Assembly: GCA_019233755.1 (NCBI GenBank) | Contig: JAFAMD010000021.1 | Location: 1 to 64,000 of the forward strand | DNA from: Acidobacteriaceae bacterium | Lineage (GTDB): Bacteria; Acidobacteriota; Terriglobia; Bryobacterales; Bryobacteraceae | DNA length: 64,000 nucleotides | Direction of reading: 5' to 3' | In this document: piece after piece, positions 54,955 through 63,590 of the stretch | Numbering within the stretch: position 1 is the stretch's first letter | Layout: each line of letters begins with the position of its first letter | Made by a program: the position numbers and the translations under genes | The notes under the pieces: generated by a model | Database searches by the model: none | The model's input: only the letters and a program-made list of their open reading frames with translations | Told to the model about the DNA's origin: nothing

Positions 54955-55751
54955 CGATCTTGAAACTTCCCTACGAGAATCCAGAACCGCGAAGGCGGCC
55001 TGTTTCCTGAGAGCCAGGCCTTGTAAGGGCGAATGTGCCAGCGCAATCCATACCACGGACGATAGATCTGCCAATTCAAGCCTAGATTTCTGCTCAGTGT
55101 CCTGAGCGTCGGCTCATCGAGAAATTCAATGCTGGGAACTGCATCTGAGCGGAATCCATACCGCTTGAGAAAGTCAGCATGCCGTTCCTCTACCATTCGC
55201 TCCCCATGTTGTCTGCACTTATATACGGGAGAGTCCAGCACCACCAAGGCGCCACCAGGCCGAATGCAGCGCCGGGCTTCGAGCAGAGTCCGGTGATAAT
55301 CGGTTGAGTAGTGGAGCGACGAGTTATAGACCGCTAAATCGAAAATGCCGTCCGGAAAAGGCAGATGATCAAATTCCGCCTCCACCAGGGGAAATGTATT
55401 CGGGTAGTGACGAGCGGCGCGCAAGCCATCCCTCTCGTCATTGAATATGTCGAGAGCCACCGGCTGGTGACAACGCAGGGAAAGCCGGTAAGACATCCAG
55501 CAATTCCCGGCGCCAAGGTCAAGGATGTCCAGTGGCTTTTGCGTGCGCTGCTCGAAGCGTCGCAGTATTCTCCGTTCAAAATATCGATAGGTTCTTGCCC
55601 GCATCGCCCACATTGCAGCGTTGCGGCGCGACAGATCGAAATAGGGCAGTGCTCGATAAAAGGCCGTGTCGTCCGAACCGCGGCCCTCTGCGTAACGTAT
55701 GTGGCGGTACTCTTCCAGAAACTGCTGGCGCGCACTGCTTTCAACGGTCAT
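54951..55751 (-). CDS. Class I SAM methyltransferase (operon copy 2)
   Basis: This 266-residue methyltransferase has the SAM motif ILDLGAGNCWMSYRL (AGN in place of CGT), then ALDIFNDERDG, DLAVYNSSLHYS and PGGALVVLDSP. A cysteine pair in VYKCRQHG is not part of the core. The ATG at 55751 overlaps the preceding stop in ATGA. Its unusual loop I suggests a substrate distinct from its operon neighbours. Confidence 0.87.
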   Translation of the reverse strand: MTVESSARQQFLEEYRHIRYAEGRGSDDTAFYRALPYFDLSRRNAAMWAMRARTYRYFERRILRRFEQRTQKPLDILDLGAGNCWMSYRLSLRCHQPVALDIFNDERDGLRAARHYPNTFPLVEAEFDHLPFPDGIFDLAVYNSSLHYSTDYHRTLLEARRCIRPGGALVVLDSPVYKCRQHGERMVEERHADFLKRYGFRSDAVPSIEFLDEPTLRTLSRNLGLNWQIYRPWYGLRWHIRPYKAWLSGNRPPSRFWILVGKFQDR

Positions 55752-56494
55752 AAATGCCTGAAGATAAACAGACGGTGATCCGCAAGTGCTCGCAGAACCG
55801 GCCAATGCGCTATGCATGCATCCACTGCCGAAAACCCGCGAATCGTCCCGTCGTTGAATTCATTTATGTATGAAGGCGGCACACAGAGCCCGATACCAGA
55901 CCAGCCAATAAGTTTGAAATGGCACCCGAAAGCCTGCTCCACTTGCCTGCGGGATGGGTAACGCACATCGGCGCCTATGGACGAGCGAGTCTTGCCGCGC
56001 GTGAAGCGGCGAAATGCCTTTCTAGGATTCCCGCGAATGGCGAAATAGAACATTTCCCAGATGCAAGCTCGACCCAGTAAGCAGATTCCAACGCATCCCC
56101 CAAGTCGAACGCGCTGTGCCAATGCCGAAGCGACATCTTCCAGCCGCGCAACGCAGTTCAAAGCGCCGAAGTTTGATATAGCTCCATCAAATTCCTCTCT
56201 CAGGTCCGCGATGGATTCGATTGCGAGTCGATGCGCATTCACTCCACGGTTCCGCGCGACTCCGACCATCGCGGCAGACGCATCGATGCCGTAGACTTCA
56301 ACGCCTCGCGACTTAAAGTGGAGCGCGTCCTCGCCCGTTCCACAACCCAGATCGAGCATCCGGTCGCCCGGTCTGAACATCGCATCCAGTCGCCGCCATA
56401 CTGCCAGCCGCTGGCTGATACCGATGGGGGTTCTTGTCCAGAGCGCATCGTATTGTGCCGCGAGTTTGTCGAATGGGCTGCCCGCAATGGTCAT
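55748..56494 (-). CDS. Class I SAM methyltransferase (operon copy 1)
   Basis: This 248-residue methyltransferase opens FDKLAAQYDALW and has the canonical MLDLGCGTGEDALHFKSRG, YGIDASAAMVGVAR and later ALAQRVRLGGCVGICLLGR. The ATG at 56494 follows the radical SAM stop by eight bases. Its substrate is unknown. Confidence 0.88.
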   Translation of the reverse strand: MTIAGSPFDKLAAQYDALWTRTPIGISQRLAVWRRLDAMFRPGDRMLDLGCGTGEDALHFKSRGVEVYGIDASAAMVGVARNRGVNAHRLAIESIADLREEFDGAISNFGALNCVARLEDVASALAQRVRLGGCVGICLLGRACIWEMFYFAIRGNPRKAFRRFTRGKTRSSIGADVRYPSRRQVEQAFGCHFKLIGWSGIGLCVPPSYINEFNDGTIRGFSAVDACIAHWPVLRALADHRLFIFRHL

Positions 56495-56502
56495 GGTTAA
56501 CC

Positions 56503-57849
56503 TCAGGCTTCCACCTCATGGCTGCTGGCTTGAAGACCCGCGCGCGCGGCAAGAATTCTTGCGCGATCAGGGTGTGGCGACGTTTCACTTCGCAAAAGCT
56601 CATCCGCGTACTGATAGAAGCGCCTTGAATGCCTCCCTTTGATGCGCAGGTCCCGGTCGGTGCTATTACTCCAGCCGGCAATAGTTACCAGTCGCGACGC
56701 GACCCGATCAAAGTAGGGGGTGCCCTTAATGGGGTATGAAACGGTTGTAAAGCAGACGTCGGGCCGGCACCGTTTAACATGATCCACGGTTGCTTCGATA
56801 TCTTCAATCTCTTCGCCTTCGTAACCCCACATCAGAAACATGCCGCTTTCTATGCCGCTTTTCTTGCACAGATGCACGGCGTTGCGAACCTGCTCTACGG
56901 TTACCCCTCTTTGCATGGCATCGAGCACGCGCTGTGATCCACTCTCCGATCCAATCCATACGCGGAAGCACCGAAGCTCAGCCAGCGTCTGTACCACCCG
57001 CTCATTCACGCGATCCGCGCGCGTGATGCACTCAAATGGGGTTTGAAGACCTCGGCGTTTCATCTCGGCTGCGAAGTCGAACAGCCATCCATGGTGGATT
57101 GTGAATACGTCGTCCGCCAGCCACAGCATCTCCGGGCTATAGCGCTGCAAGATCCATTCGATCTCGTCCACCACCGCGGTCGGTGACCGCCGGCGATGAG
57201 TTGTTCCGAACACCGCGTGACTGCACCAGTTACAGCGATACGGGCAGCCGCGCGCGGTGATGAGCGACACGGAGCCCCGGCTGTGGTTCCGGCGCCAGAC
57301 GTCGAGGTATCGGTGAATGTCGACCCGCTCGCGGTCCGGCCAAGGCTGGCCATCCAAGTCCTTAATGAGCGGCGCGGCTGCCGTTCGCACGAAGGATCCG
57401 TCTTCCGCACGGAAAGCGATGCCGGCAGTCTCCGGCCATTTCCCAGGATCCAGTTTCGTACCGAGCAGAGTTTCGAGCGTAAGCTCGCCCTCTCCCGCAA
57501 CAACTATGGCTGCGCCTGAATCGAGATACTGCTCCGCATAGTTGGCCGGCTCAGGTCCCCCGACGATTACTGTCCATCCTGCCTCGCGTGCCCACTGGAT
57601 AATTTCCAGAACGTTGAGACGCGTCATCAAATTGCCGTAGATGCCGATAGCTCCAGGAGGGCCATTCTGCAAGAGGGAAAGCAATTCCTGTTTCGATCCG
57701 AATGTAGAGTCATAAATGTCTACCTCGAATCCCTTCTTCCTCAGATGCGACGAGAGATAAAGAACTCCCAGCGGAACGTAGGGCTTCATGATCTGCTGTT
57801 CTTTGGCATCCTCGAACAGGAAATAGCCATGTGTTAACAGCAGTCTCAT
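56503..57849 (-). CDS. B12-binding radical SAM protein (pair B, second copy)
   Basis: This 448-residue protein begins MRLLLTHGYFLFEDAKEQQ, with a B12-binding-like domain up to about 130 and a radical SAM motif Cys202-x3-Cys206-x2-Cys209 (GCPYRCNWCS). WLADDVFTIHHGWLF and RVWIGSESGSQRVLDAMQRG match the adjacent gene closely. The start is the ATG at 57849, overlapping the upstream stop by one base (TGATG). It is a tandem paralogue of the 57849-59237 gene. Confidence 0.92.
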   Translation of the reverse strand: MRLLLTHGYFLFEDAKEQQIMKPYVPLGVLYLSSHLRKKGFEVDIYDSTFGSKQELLSLLQNGPPGAIGIYGNLMTRLNVLEIIQWAREAGWTVIVGGPEPANYAEQYLDSGAAIVVAGEGELTLETLLGTKLDPGKWPETAGIAFRAEDGSFVRTAAAPLIKDLDGQPWPDRERVDIHRYLDVWRRNHSRGSVSLITARGCPYRCNWCSHAVFGTTHRRRSPTAVVDEIEWILQRYSPEMLWLADDVFTIHHGWLFDFAAEMKRRGLQTPFECITRADRVNERVVQTLAELRCFRVWIGSESGSQRVLDAMQRGVTVEQVRNAVHLCKKSGIESGMFLMWGYEGEEIEDIEATVDHVKRCRPDVCFTTVSYPIKGTPYFDRVASRLVTIAGWSNSTDRDLRIKGRHSRRFYQYADELLRSETSPHPDRARILAARAGLQASSHEVEA

Positions 57850-59237
57850 CAGGCCACTCCAATCGCAGAAACCGCACCGTTCCTGAGCTCATACACTCTG
57901 CTCCAGGCGTTCTGGATTGCTGTTTTCTTCTCAGGCTCGCGGACCTCCAGATGCAAAGCGTCAGCGAGCGCGCGGTACATGTCGCTCGAGTATGCTCCCC
58001 CGAACATCATGGCCAGATCACCGCTATCCGACCAGTTGGTCTTCTTACCCATTTGCGATGAAACAAGCTGGTAAAACTTGGTTCCTGGCAACGGATACGA
58101 GACCGAAATGCCGATATCATGCGGCTTTGTTTCACGGACCATGCGAACGGTCGCCTCTATGTCTTCCCACGCTTCGCTCGGGTATCCGAACTGCAGGAAC
58201 CATCCGGCCCGAATGCCGTGCCGGGCAAGGTTGGCCCGCGCCTGGTAGATGTGCTCCACGCGGGTGCCTTTGTCCATGGCGTCCAGCACGCGTTGTGAAC
58301 CGGATTCTGCACCCATCCATATCTCGCAACATCCAGCTCGTTTGAGCGCGGCTACGGTATCTCGTGTCATCAGGTCGCAGCGCGATTGCATCTTGAATGG
58401 GATCTGTGCTCCAAGCGTTTCGACGGCAGTTGAGAATTCAGCGGTCCAGCGTCCCGACAATGCAAAAATATCGTCAGCGAACCAGATATGGTCCGGGCGA
58501 TACGTTCGCTTCAGATGGAGCATCTCCTCGGCTACTCGCCGCGGCGAACGTACATGATAGTTGTTTCCGTAGATAGGCTTTGCGCACCAGTTACACCTGT
58601 AGGGGCAACCGCGGCTGGAAACCATATTCAGAGAGAAGAAACCATGTTGAGCCAGCCATTTTTCCCGGTACGGATGCATATCGATCAAGTCCCAGGCGGG
58701 CAACGGAAGCACGTCCAGGTCGCTCCGCACCTTACGGCGGGCGTTGTATTGGACATGACCCGTTCCTGGACATCGATATGCGAGCCCCGCGATGCTCTCT
58801 GGCGGGTGCTGTGCTGACAGCTCGCGAAGCGTGTCCTCCACTTCTCCTACGAGGACACAATCGAAACCGGCGTCCAGATATTCCTTAACGTGATCAGATG
58901 CGTCAGATCCGTGCGCCGCGGTTCGGCATCCAAGCCTCTTCGCCAATTGTGCCGTCCAGAACGCCAATTCCCGGTTGCGGACAAGACACATCTTTGTCAA
59001 AAAATTAAAGTCGTCTTCGCAAACTACAACAAGACGTGGAGCAAGCACCTGAAGATATCTTTCCAGCTTTTGCTCGGGATCATTAAGGGTGACATCACAT
59101 ACCGAAACGCTAAACGCTGATTCACGAAGTACTGCCGCGCCAAGCAGTGTTTGCAGCGGCGGATACGGCTGCATCTTCTGCGCCTGTTTGCGGTCATAGA
59201 ACAGATGATTGCTGTGGGTGAGCAGTACGTCGATCAT
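57849..59237 (-). CDS. B12-binding radical SAM protein (pair B, first copy)
   Basis: This 462-residue paralogue of the next gene begins MIDVLLTHSNHLFYDRKQ. It has the radical SAM motif Cys211-x3-Cys215-x2-Cys218 (GCPYRCNWCAK) and IWMGAESGSQRVLDAMDKG. The N-terminal B12-binding-like domain carries extra cysteines (near 47, 73, 84 and 104). The ATG at 59237 lies nine bases from the upstream stop. Similarity to its neighbour is clear in both domains, so a tandem duplication is likely. Confidence 0.92.
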   Translation of the reverse strand: MIDVLLTHSNHLFYDRKQAQKMQPYPPLQTLLGAAVLRESAFSVSVCDVTLNDPEQKLERYLQVLAPRLVVVCEDDFNFLTKMCLVRNRELAFWTAQLAKRLGCRTAAHGSDASDHVKEYLDAGFDCVLVGEVEDTLRELSAQHPPESIAGLAYRCPGTGHVQYNARRKVRSDLDVLPLPAWDLIDMHPYREKWLAQHGFFSLNMVSSRGCPYRCNWCAKPIYGNNYHVRSPRRVAEEMLHLKRTYRPDHIWFADDIFALSGRWTAEFSTAVETLGAQIPFKMQSRCDLMTRDTVAALKRAGCCEIWMGAESGSQRVLDAMDKGTRVEHIYQARANLARHGIRAGWFLQFGYPSEAWEDIEATVRMVRETKPHDIGISVSYPLPGTKFYQLVSSQMGKKTNWSDSGDLAMMFGGAYSSDMYRALADALHLEVREPEKKTAIQNAWSRVYELRNGAVSAIGVA

Positions 59238-59246
59238 CGCCGCTTT

Positions 59247-60758
59247 CTAAACTTCCTTGAGTTGACGGCCGAGAGGTTCTCCGGTCAAGAGCGAACGGCG
59301 CATCACGAGCCATTGTTGAGCCATGGAGAGCCACAGCTCGAACGGTAGATTGAAAAAGTAATGCTTCAGCCGCCAATTCAGCGGCCTTCGCAGCAGCCGA
59401 ATCCCCATTCTTACCGTATTCGAGCCTGACCTCTTTGATTTCTTCGTCAGCTGATTGGAAAGCAGGAAGTAAGACATGCTGCGCTGCAGAACTCTGCCCG
59501 ATTCAGCACTCAACCATGGCAACTCCACTTGTCCCAGGCCGACCGATGCCCATTCTTCGAGCGACTGCGGCTCCCGCAGCCCCGCCTCGCGCAGTTCTTG
59601 CCATATTGGGATTCCCGGATACGGAGTGAACAGATTGGGCGAGAACGTCACATTGTCATATAAGTCTGCAAGTTCGCCCATAACGCGAAGTGTCTGTTTC
59701 CGATCCGCCTCCTCTTCACCTGGATAGCCAAAAATCAGGTTGTAAGTGATCCGTATCCCCGCCTTGGCGCATTTCCGTGCCGCTTCGAACATATCTTCGA
59801 TGTGCTGATGACGCTTGTTCATTTTGCGCAAGACCTCCGGAGACGCGGATTCGGTGCCGAAGCCGATATGACTCACGCCGCTTGCCGCAAGAAGACAAGC
59901 GTCCTCATCACTGAGCCGGCATAGAAGGTCTGTCGAGGCCTGGAACGTCCAGCGGAAACGTACACCGCTTTCGAGGAAACCGAGCGCGATGGCAACGGCG
60001 CGGCGCGTGTCCACCAGAAAATTTGAATCAACAAGCGCCACTTCTTCCAACTGAAGGCGCTTCACCAGTCCTACGACATCCTCCACTACGCCCTTCACCT
60101 CCAGAGGATTGAACCTTCGGTTGTAGAAGACCATGTCTGTGCAGTAATTGCACGCATAGGGACAGCCAATGCTCGTCGCATAGGGCAGTTTTCTGCCTCC
60201 GGTCAGGCGTCGATACGCCTCGAAGTCTACGAGGTCGTACGCCGGAGCAGGAAGTGTATTCAGTGGAGATGCCGGCCGGTCCTGATTGGAGAAGATCCTC
60301 CCGTCCCGCTTGAACCAACAACCGGCGACCATGTCCAGACCGGCTCCTGCTTCCTGGCGCTGAAGAATCTCGGTTAATGTCTTCTCCCCCTGGTGGCGCA
60401 CCACAATATCGACGAAGCCTTCGCGAAGAGTCTCGCCTGTGAGGAGTGTTGGATGCCATCCGCCGTAGATGATCGGAAGCTCCGGCCTGATTTGCCGAGC
60501 CACCTGACTGGCGGCAATCGCATCGCGGATCATCGGCCCAGTCAGGAGCGAAATCCCAAACGCGAAACAGTCCGCAATTTCGCAAGCGACTGCATTCAGG
60601 AACTTCGGGTCTATCGCTCCATCTACGATCACCGGACGGAATCCGGCAGCCCGCAGCGACGAGGCAAGGCTCAGCAGCCCAAGCGGCGGACCGAAGACTT
60701 TTCCTTCGTAGGGTGGTGAAAACAGCACTACCTTGCGATCTGCCGAACCAGTCAGCAC
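59247..60758 (-). CDS. B12-binding radical SAM protein (pair A, second copy)
   Basis: From a GTG at 60758 the product has 503 residues (VLTGSADRKVVLFSPPYEG). The start is chosen because AGAGG precedes it and it overlaps the upstream stop as GTGCTGA; the longer open frame has no plausible ATG. The B12-binding domain has VDGAIDPKF, SLLTGPMIRD and YGGWHPTLLTGETL. The radical SAM motif is Cys199-x3-Cys203-x2-Cys206 (GCPYACNYC), then FGTESASPEVL and FTPYPGIPIW. A basic C-terminal extension with LRRPLNWRLKHYFF may bind membrane or nucleic acid. It is a clear paralogue of 60752-62254. Confidence 0.92.
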   Translation of the reverse strand: MLTGSADRKVVLFSPPYEGKVFGPPLGLLSLASSLRAAGFRPVIVDGAIDPKFLNAVACEIADCFAFGISLLTGPMIRDAIAASQVARQIRPELPIIYGGWHPTLLTGETLREGFVDIVVRHQGEKTLTEILQRQEAGAGLDMVAGCWFKRDGRIFSNQDRPASPLNTLPAPAYDLVDFEAYRRLTGGRKLPYATSIGCPYACNYCTDMVFYNRRFNPLEVKGVVEDVVGLVKRLQLEEVALVDSNFLVDTRRAVAIALGFLESGVRFRWTFQASTDLLCRLSDEDACLLAASGVSHIGFGTESASPEVLRKMNKRHQHIEDMFEAARKCAKAGIRITYNLIFGYPGEEEADRKQTLRVMGELADLYDNVTFSPNLFTPYPGIPIWQELREAGLREPQSLEEWASVGLGQVELPWLSAESGRVLQRSMSYFLLSNQLTKKSKRSGSNTVRMGIRLLRRPLNWRLKHYFFNLPFELWLSMAQQWLVMRRSLLTGEPLGRQLKEV

Positions 60759-62254
60759 GAGACAACCTCTGCTGAGAGTTTTTGCGCATCGACCTTGGGC
60801 TTCAAAGGCGGAAACCACTTGTTCGCTTTGTTCTTGAGCCACAACTCGACGGGCGCGGCATACACGTCATGATCGAGCCTCCATCGCGCGGGAATGCTGA
60901 TAGCCCGATGGACTAGCCGGTTTAATGGATGCTTTCGCTGTACGCCTATCGGAACCCGGTTGAAAGCAACGCGCATGTACTCACGCATGGTTTGAACGCG
61001 CTTGTGCTTTTTTTCCTTGAGCCATGGAAGAACCGTATAGCGCGGGAAGAAATCAGCCCATCCTTCGAACGTCTTTGGCACATCAATTCCAAGCTCGAAG
61101 GCACGCTTCATGATCGGCGCGCCGGGGTATGGCGTGAAGATGTTCGTCCAGAATTCCGCCAGCGGATAACGGCGGCAAACATTCATGACGAGTCTTATGG
61201 ACTCGCGCCTCTCCTTCTCCGACTCCCCCGGAAATCCGAAAATGATGTTGAAGGACGGTCGAATGCCCGCCTGGCTCAGCATGTCCGCGGCCTGATAGAT
61301 GGTCTCGAGCTTTTGAAAATCCTTGTTCATCAGGTGCAGTACTTTCGGCGATCCTGAGTCCGCACCTTGTGCAACCTGGGATAGTCCCGCCCGTCGCAAC
61401 AGCTTTAGCTCTTCTATAGTCAGCCGCGTGACGAGATTGGTTGACGCCTGAATGCTCCAGTCGAACTCCACCCCGCGGCGCACCAGGCCCTCCGCTATCG
61501 CCACCGCGCGATCACGATCCACCAGAAAGTTGTCATCTACAACCCAAAGGAGCTTCAGGCGATACCTGGTGACCAGATCGGTAACTTCTTCCACTACCTG
61601 ATCAGCTTCGAGCGCGTTCCATTTGCGCCCGTAGAGCCCGTCGTTGGTGCAGTAAGCGCAGTTGAACGGGCACGCAAGGCTTGACGTGTACATGGCCCAG
61701 CGCCGGCCACATATGCGTTCGTAGGCGTCGAAGTCGGCCAGATGATACGCCTTAGGCGGCAGCTCACGAATCGGCTTGAGTGGCCGGATAGCATTGAAAA
61801 CTAGGCGTCCGTCTTCCTTGTACCCAACACCTGCGATTCCCTTCAGGGGCTCGCCCGCTTCGATGTGTTGAACAATTTCGAGCAGCGCATCTTCCCCTTG
61901 TCCCTTGACAACAACGTCAACGTTGGGACAAGCGAGGGTCTGGTCCGGAAGCAGAGAAGGATGCCATCCACCAAGGATGACCGGCTTTTCAGGATAGAGT
62001 TCTTTCGCAGCTTTCGCTATCTGTGCGGTCTCGCGAATCATCGGCCCGGTCACCAGAGAGACTGCGACACACAATGAATCCCTCAACTCTTCGAGTACTC
62101 GCTCTTGAAAGCGAGGCGTAATCGTCGAATCGACGATAGTCACTTGATATCCAGCCCTCAATAGGGGCGTCGAAACGGCCAGAATGCCCAGTGGGGCCGT
62201 GGCTTCCTGGCTTGAGAATGCGGGAAAGAAAAAGAGAACCTTTTTGGATGACAT
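60752..62254 (-). CDS. B12-binding radical SAM protein (pair A, first copy, operon leader)
   Basis: This 500-residue protein is first in the operon. The N-terminal B12-binding-like domain has IVDSTITPRF, SLVTGPMIRET and LGGWHPSLLPDQTL, nearly matching the next gene. The radical SAM motif is Cys195-x3-Cys199-x2-Cys202 (ACPFNCAYC), then VDDNFLVDRDRAVAIAEGLV and FTPYPGAPIM. The C-terminus is basic (KEKKHKRVQTMREYMR, RVPIGVQRKHPLNRL) and may bind a polyanion or membrane. The start is the ATG at 62254; the 475 bp upstream hold the operon promoter. Confidence 0.92.
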   Translation of the reverse strand: MSSKKVLFFFPAFSSQEATAPLGILAVSTPLLRAGYQVTIVDSTITPRFQERVLEELRDSLCVAVSLVTGPMIRETAQIAKAAKELYPEKPVILGGWHPSLLPDQTLACPNVDVVVKGQGEDALLEIVQHIEAGEPLKGIAGVGYKEDGRLVFNAIRPLKPIRELPPKAYHLADFDAYERICGRRWAMYTSSLACPFNCAYCTNDGLYGRKWNALEADQVVEEVTDLVTRYRLKLLWVVDDNFLVDRDRAVAIAEGLVRRGVEFDWSIQASTNLVTRLTIEELKLLRRAGLSQVAQGADSGSPKVLHLMNKDFQKLETIYQAADMLSQAGIRPSFNIIFGFPGESEKERRESIRLVMNVCRRYPLAEFWTNIFTPYPGAPIMKRAFELGIDVPKTFEGWADFFPRYTVLPWLKEKKHKRVQTMREYMRVAFNRVPIGVQRKHPLNRLVHRAISIPARWRLDHDVYAAPVELWLKNKANKWFPPLKPKVDAQKLSAEVVSC

Positions 62255-62729
62255 CCAATCTTCTCAACCCTGCTCATCTAGCACTGAAGAACAACTAGCG
62301 TCGCCGCACCGCGATTTCTTTGCAGCCACCACCCGGCCGGCTCATAGCCGAAGTATATGGTCGGAATCACGCTTAGTTGTTCGAAGATCGTAAACAAAAC
62401 GTAACGTGCGTGCGGTTATCTTGAAGCCCCCAGGGTGATGAGGATTGCGTTTCCTTTGTCTGCGAATGGATATGAAATTGCCCGTCAACTATCGGTATGG
62501 GATTCGTTTCCTCGTTGTGAAAGATTTGTAAATAGGAGGCCGGAAACCGCTCGGCAAGTCCGTCCACTCTTGATCGCACAAAAACTCTAGAGTGTTCAGC
62601 GGGTCCGCGTGTTGGGAAAATGTAAACAAGGGGTAAAAGCGTTCCCGCACTCCGTGATTTTCACGTAAAACGTGGTAAAAGCATAACAGCTATCGCCTGC
62701 CTCACCGCACCGAGTACTCCCTCAACACT
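62255..62729. other. Divergent regulatory region between the radical SAM operon and the FkbM gene
   Basis: This 475-bp gap separates two divergent units. Leftward, a TATACT hexamer (minus strand, 62357-62352) could be the -10 of the operon, about 98 bp before its ATG; its -35 is weak. The gap also has palindromes ACTCTAGAGT (62585-62594) and CACGT-AAA-ACGTG (62662-62674). A GTG-started 68-codon open frame (62579-62373, minus) is the only candidate for a small leader or precursor peptide, but it has no ribosome binding site or repeat and is probably chance. I see no cobalamin riboswitch B12-box. Confidence 0.45.
62662..62674. promoter_or_regulatory. Operator-like palindrome upstream of the FkbM gene
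   Basis: CACGT, three A, ACGTG form a perfect inverted repeat, flanked by TTTT and GTAAAA. It is 55 bp before the FkbM start, a fair position for a repressor or activator site. There is no direct evidence of binding. Confidence 0.4.
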
Positions 62730-63578
62730 ATGACAGTTCGGCGCGCACTTATTCGCTTTCTGGACAGACCAGGTGGACGAGGGCTCCTTGGGGTTGCTAT
62801 AGCCCACATCGCTCGGCGATACGCTCTCGGCGTGCGTGTCTACTTCCATCGAGGAATGTGGATGCATCAGATCGGAAACTACGTCTTTGTTGATTCTCCT
62901 ACCTTGGACTATCACCCCTCGACTTTCCGCTGGTGGCAGAACGAAATCGATCGCTGCAACCTGCGGGCGAAAGAGAACTGGTTTTACGTGTATAACCCGC
63001 GATCCGGCGATCTCATCGTCGACATCGGCGCCGGAAAAGGGGAAGATACAATTGCCTTTTCATCTGCCGTAGGACCTGCCGGAAGGGTGATCTCAATGGA
63101 AGCGTATCCCCTGACATTCCATTGTCTTCGTCTCTTCTGTGAAATTAATGCGCTCGATAATGTGACCCCGGTTCATTATGCAGTAATGGATAAGTCCGGG
63201 CCAGTAACCATGAAAACCTCCGAAGGATGGCAGGGCAATAGCATCGAAATGAGTAATAAGCCAGGTTTGGCTACAATCTCTGGCATTACTTTAGACGACT
63301 TCATTGCCCAAGAGAATATTCACCACATTGACTTTCTGAAGGTGAACATTGAAGGCGCCGAAGGAATTGCGATTGGGCGAATGCAAGAGACTCTGAGAAT
63401 CACCCGAACGCTTTGCATCTCCTGTCATGACTTCCTTGCGAATGAGGGTGCTGGCGAACACTTCAGAACAAAAGCGCTTGTGCAGGATGCCGTTAAGCGC
63501 GCTGGATTTACCTTGGTCTCGCGCGATATGGATCCGCGCCCTTATATTGCAGATCAGGTCAACGCATTTCGAGAGTGA
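62730..63578 (+). CDS. FkbM-family methyltransferase
   Basis: This 282-residue SAM-dependent methyltransferase has the FkbM-type order: IVDIGAGKGEDTIAFSSAVG, VISMEAYPLTFHCLRLF, then the domain core ISGITLDDFIAQEN and IDFLKVNIEGAEGIAIGRM. Such enzymes often O-methylate sugars in polysaccharide or glycan pathways. It is followed 12 bp later by a glycosyltransferase, which fits that role. The start ATG at 62730 lies 475 bp from the radical SAM operon and on the other strand. Confidence 0.9.
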   Translation: MTVRRALIRFLDRPGGRGLLGVAIAHIARRYALGVRVYFHRGMWMHQIGNYVFVDSPTLDYHPSTFRWWQNEIDRCNLRAKENWFYVYNPRSGDLIVDIGAGKGEDTIAFSSAVGPAGRVISMEAYPLTFHCLRLFCEINALDNVTPVHYAVMDKSGPVTMKTSEGWQGNSIEMSNKPGLATISGITLDDFIAQENIHHIDFLKVNIEGAEGIAIGRMQETLRITRTLCISCHDFLANEGAGEHFRTKALVQDAVKRAGFTLVSRDMDPRPYIADQVNAFRE

Positions 63579-63590
63579 GAGCAAAAAACT

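Noticed and set aside
62255-62729. Cobalamin riboswitch before the B12-radical SAM operon
   Set aside because: I looked for the B12-box on both strands and did not find it; the leader is short.
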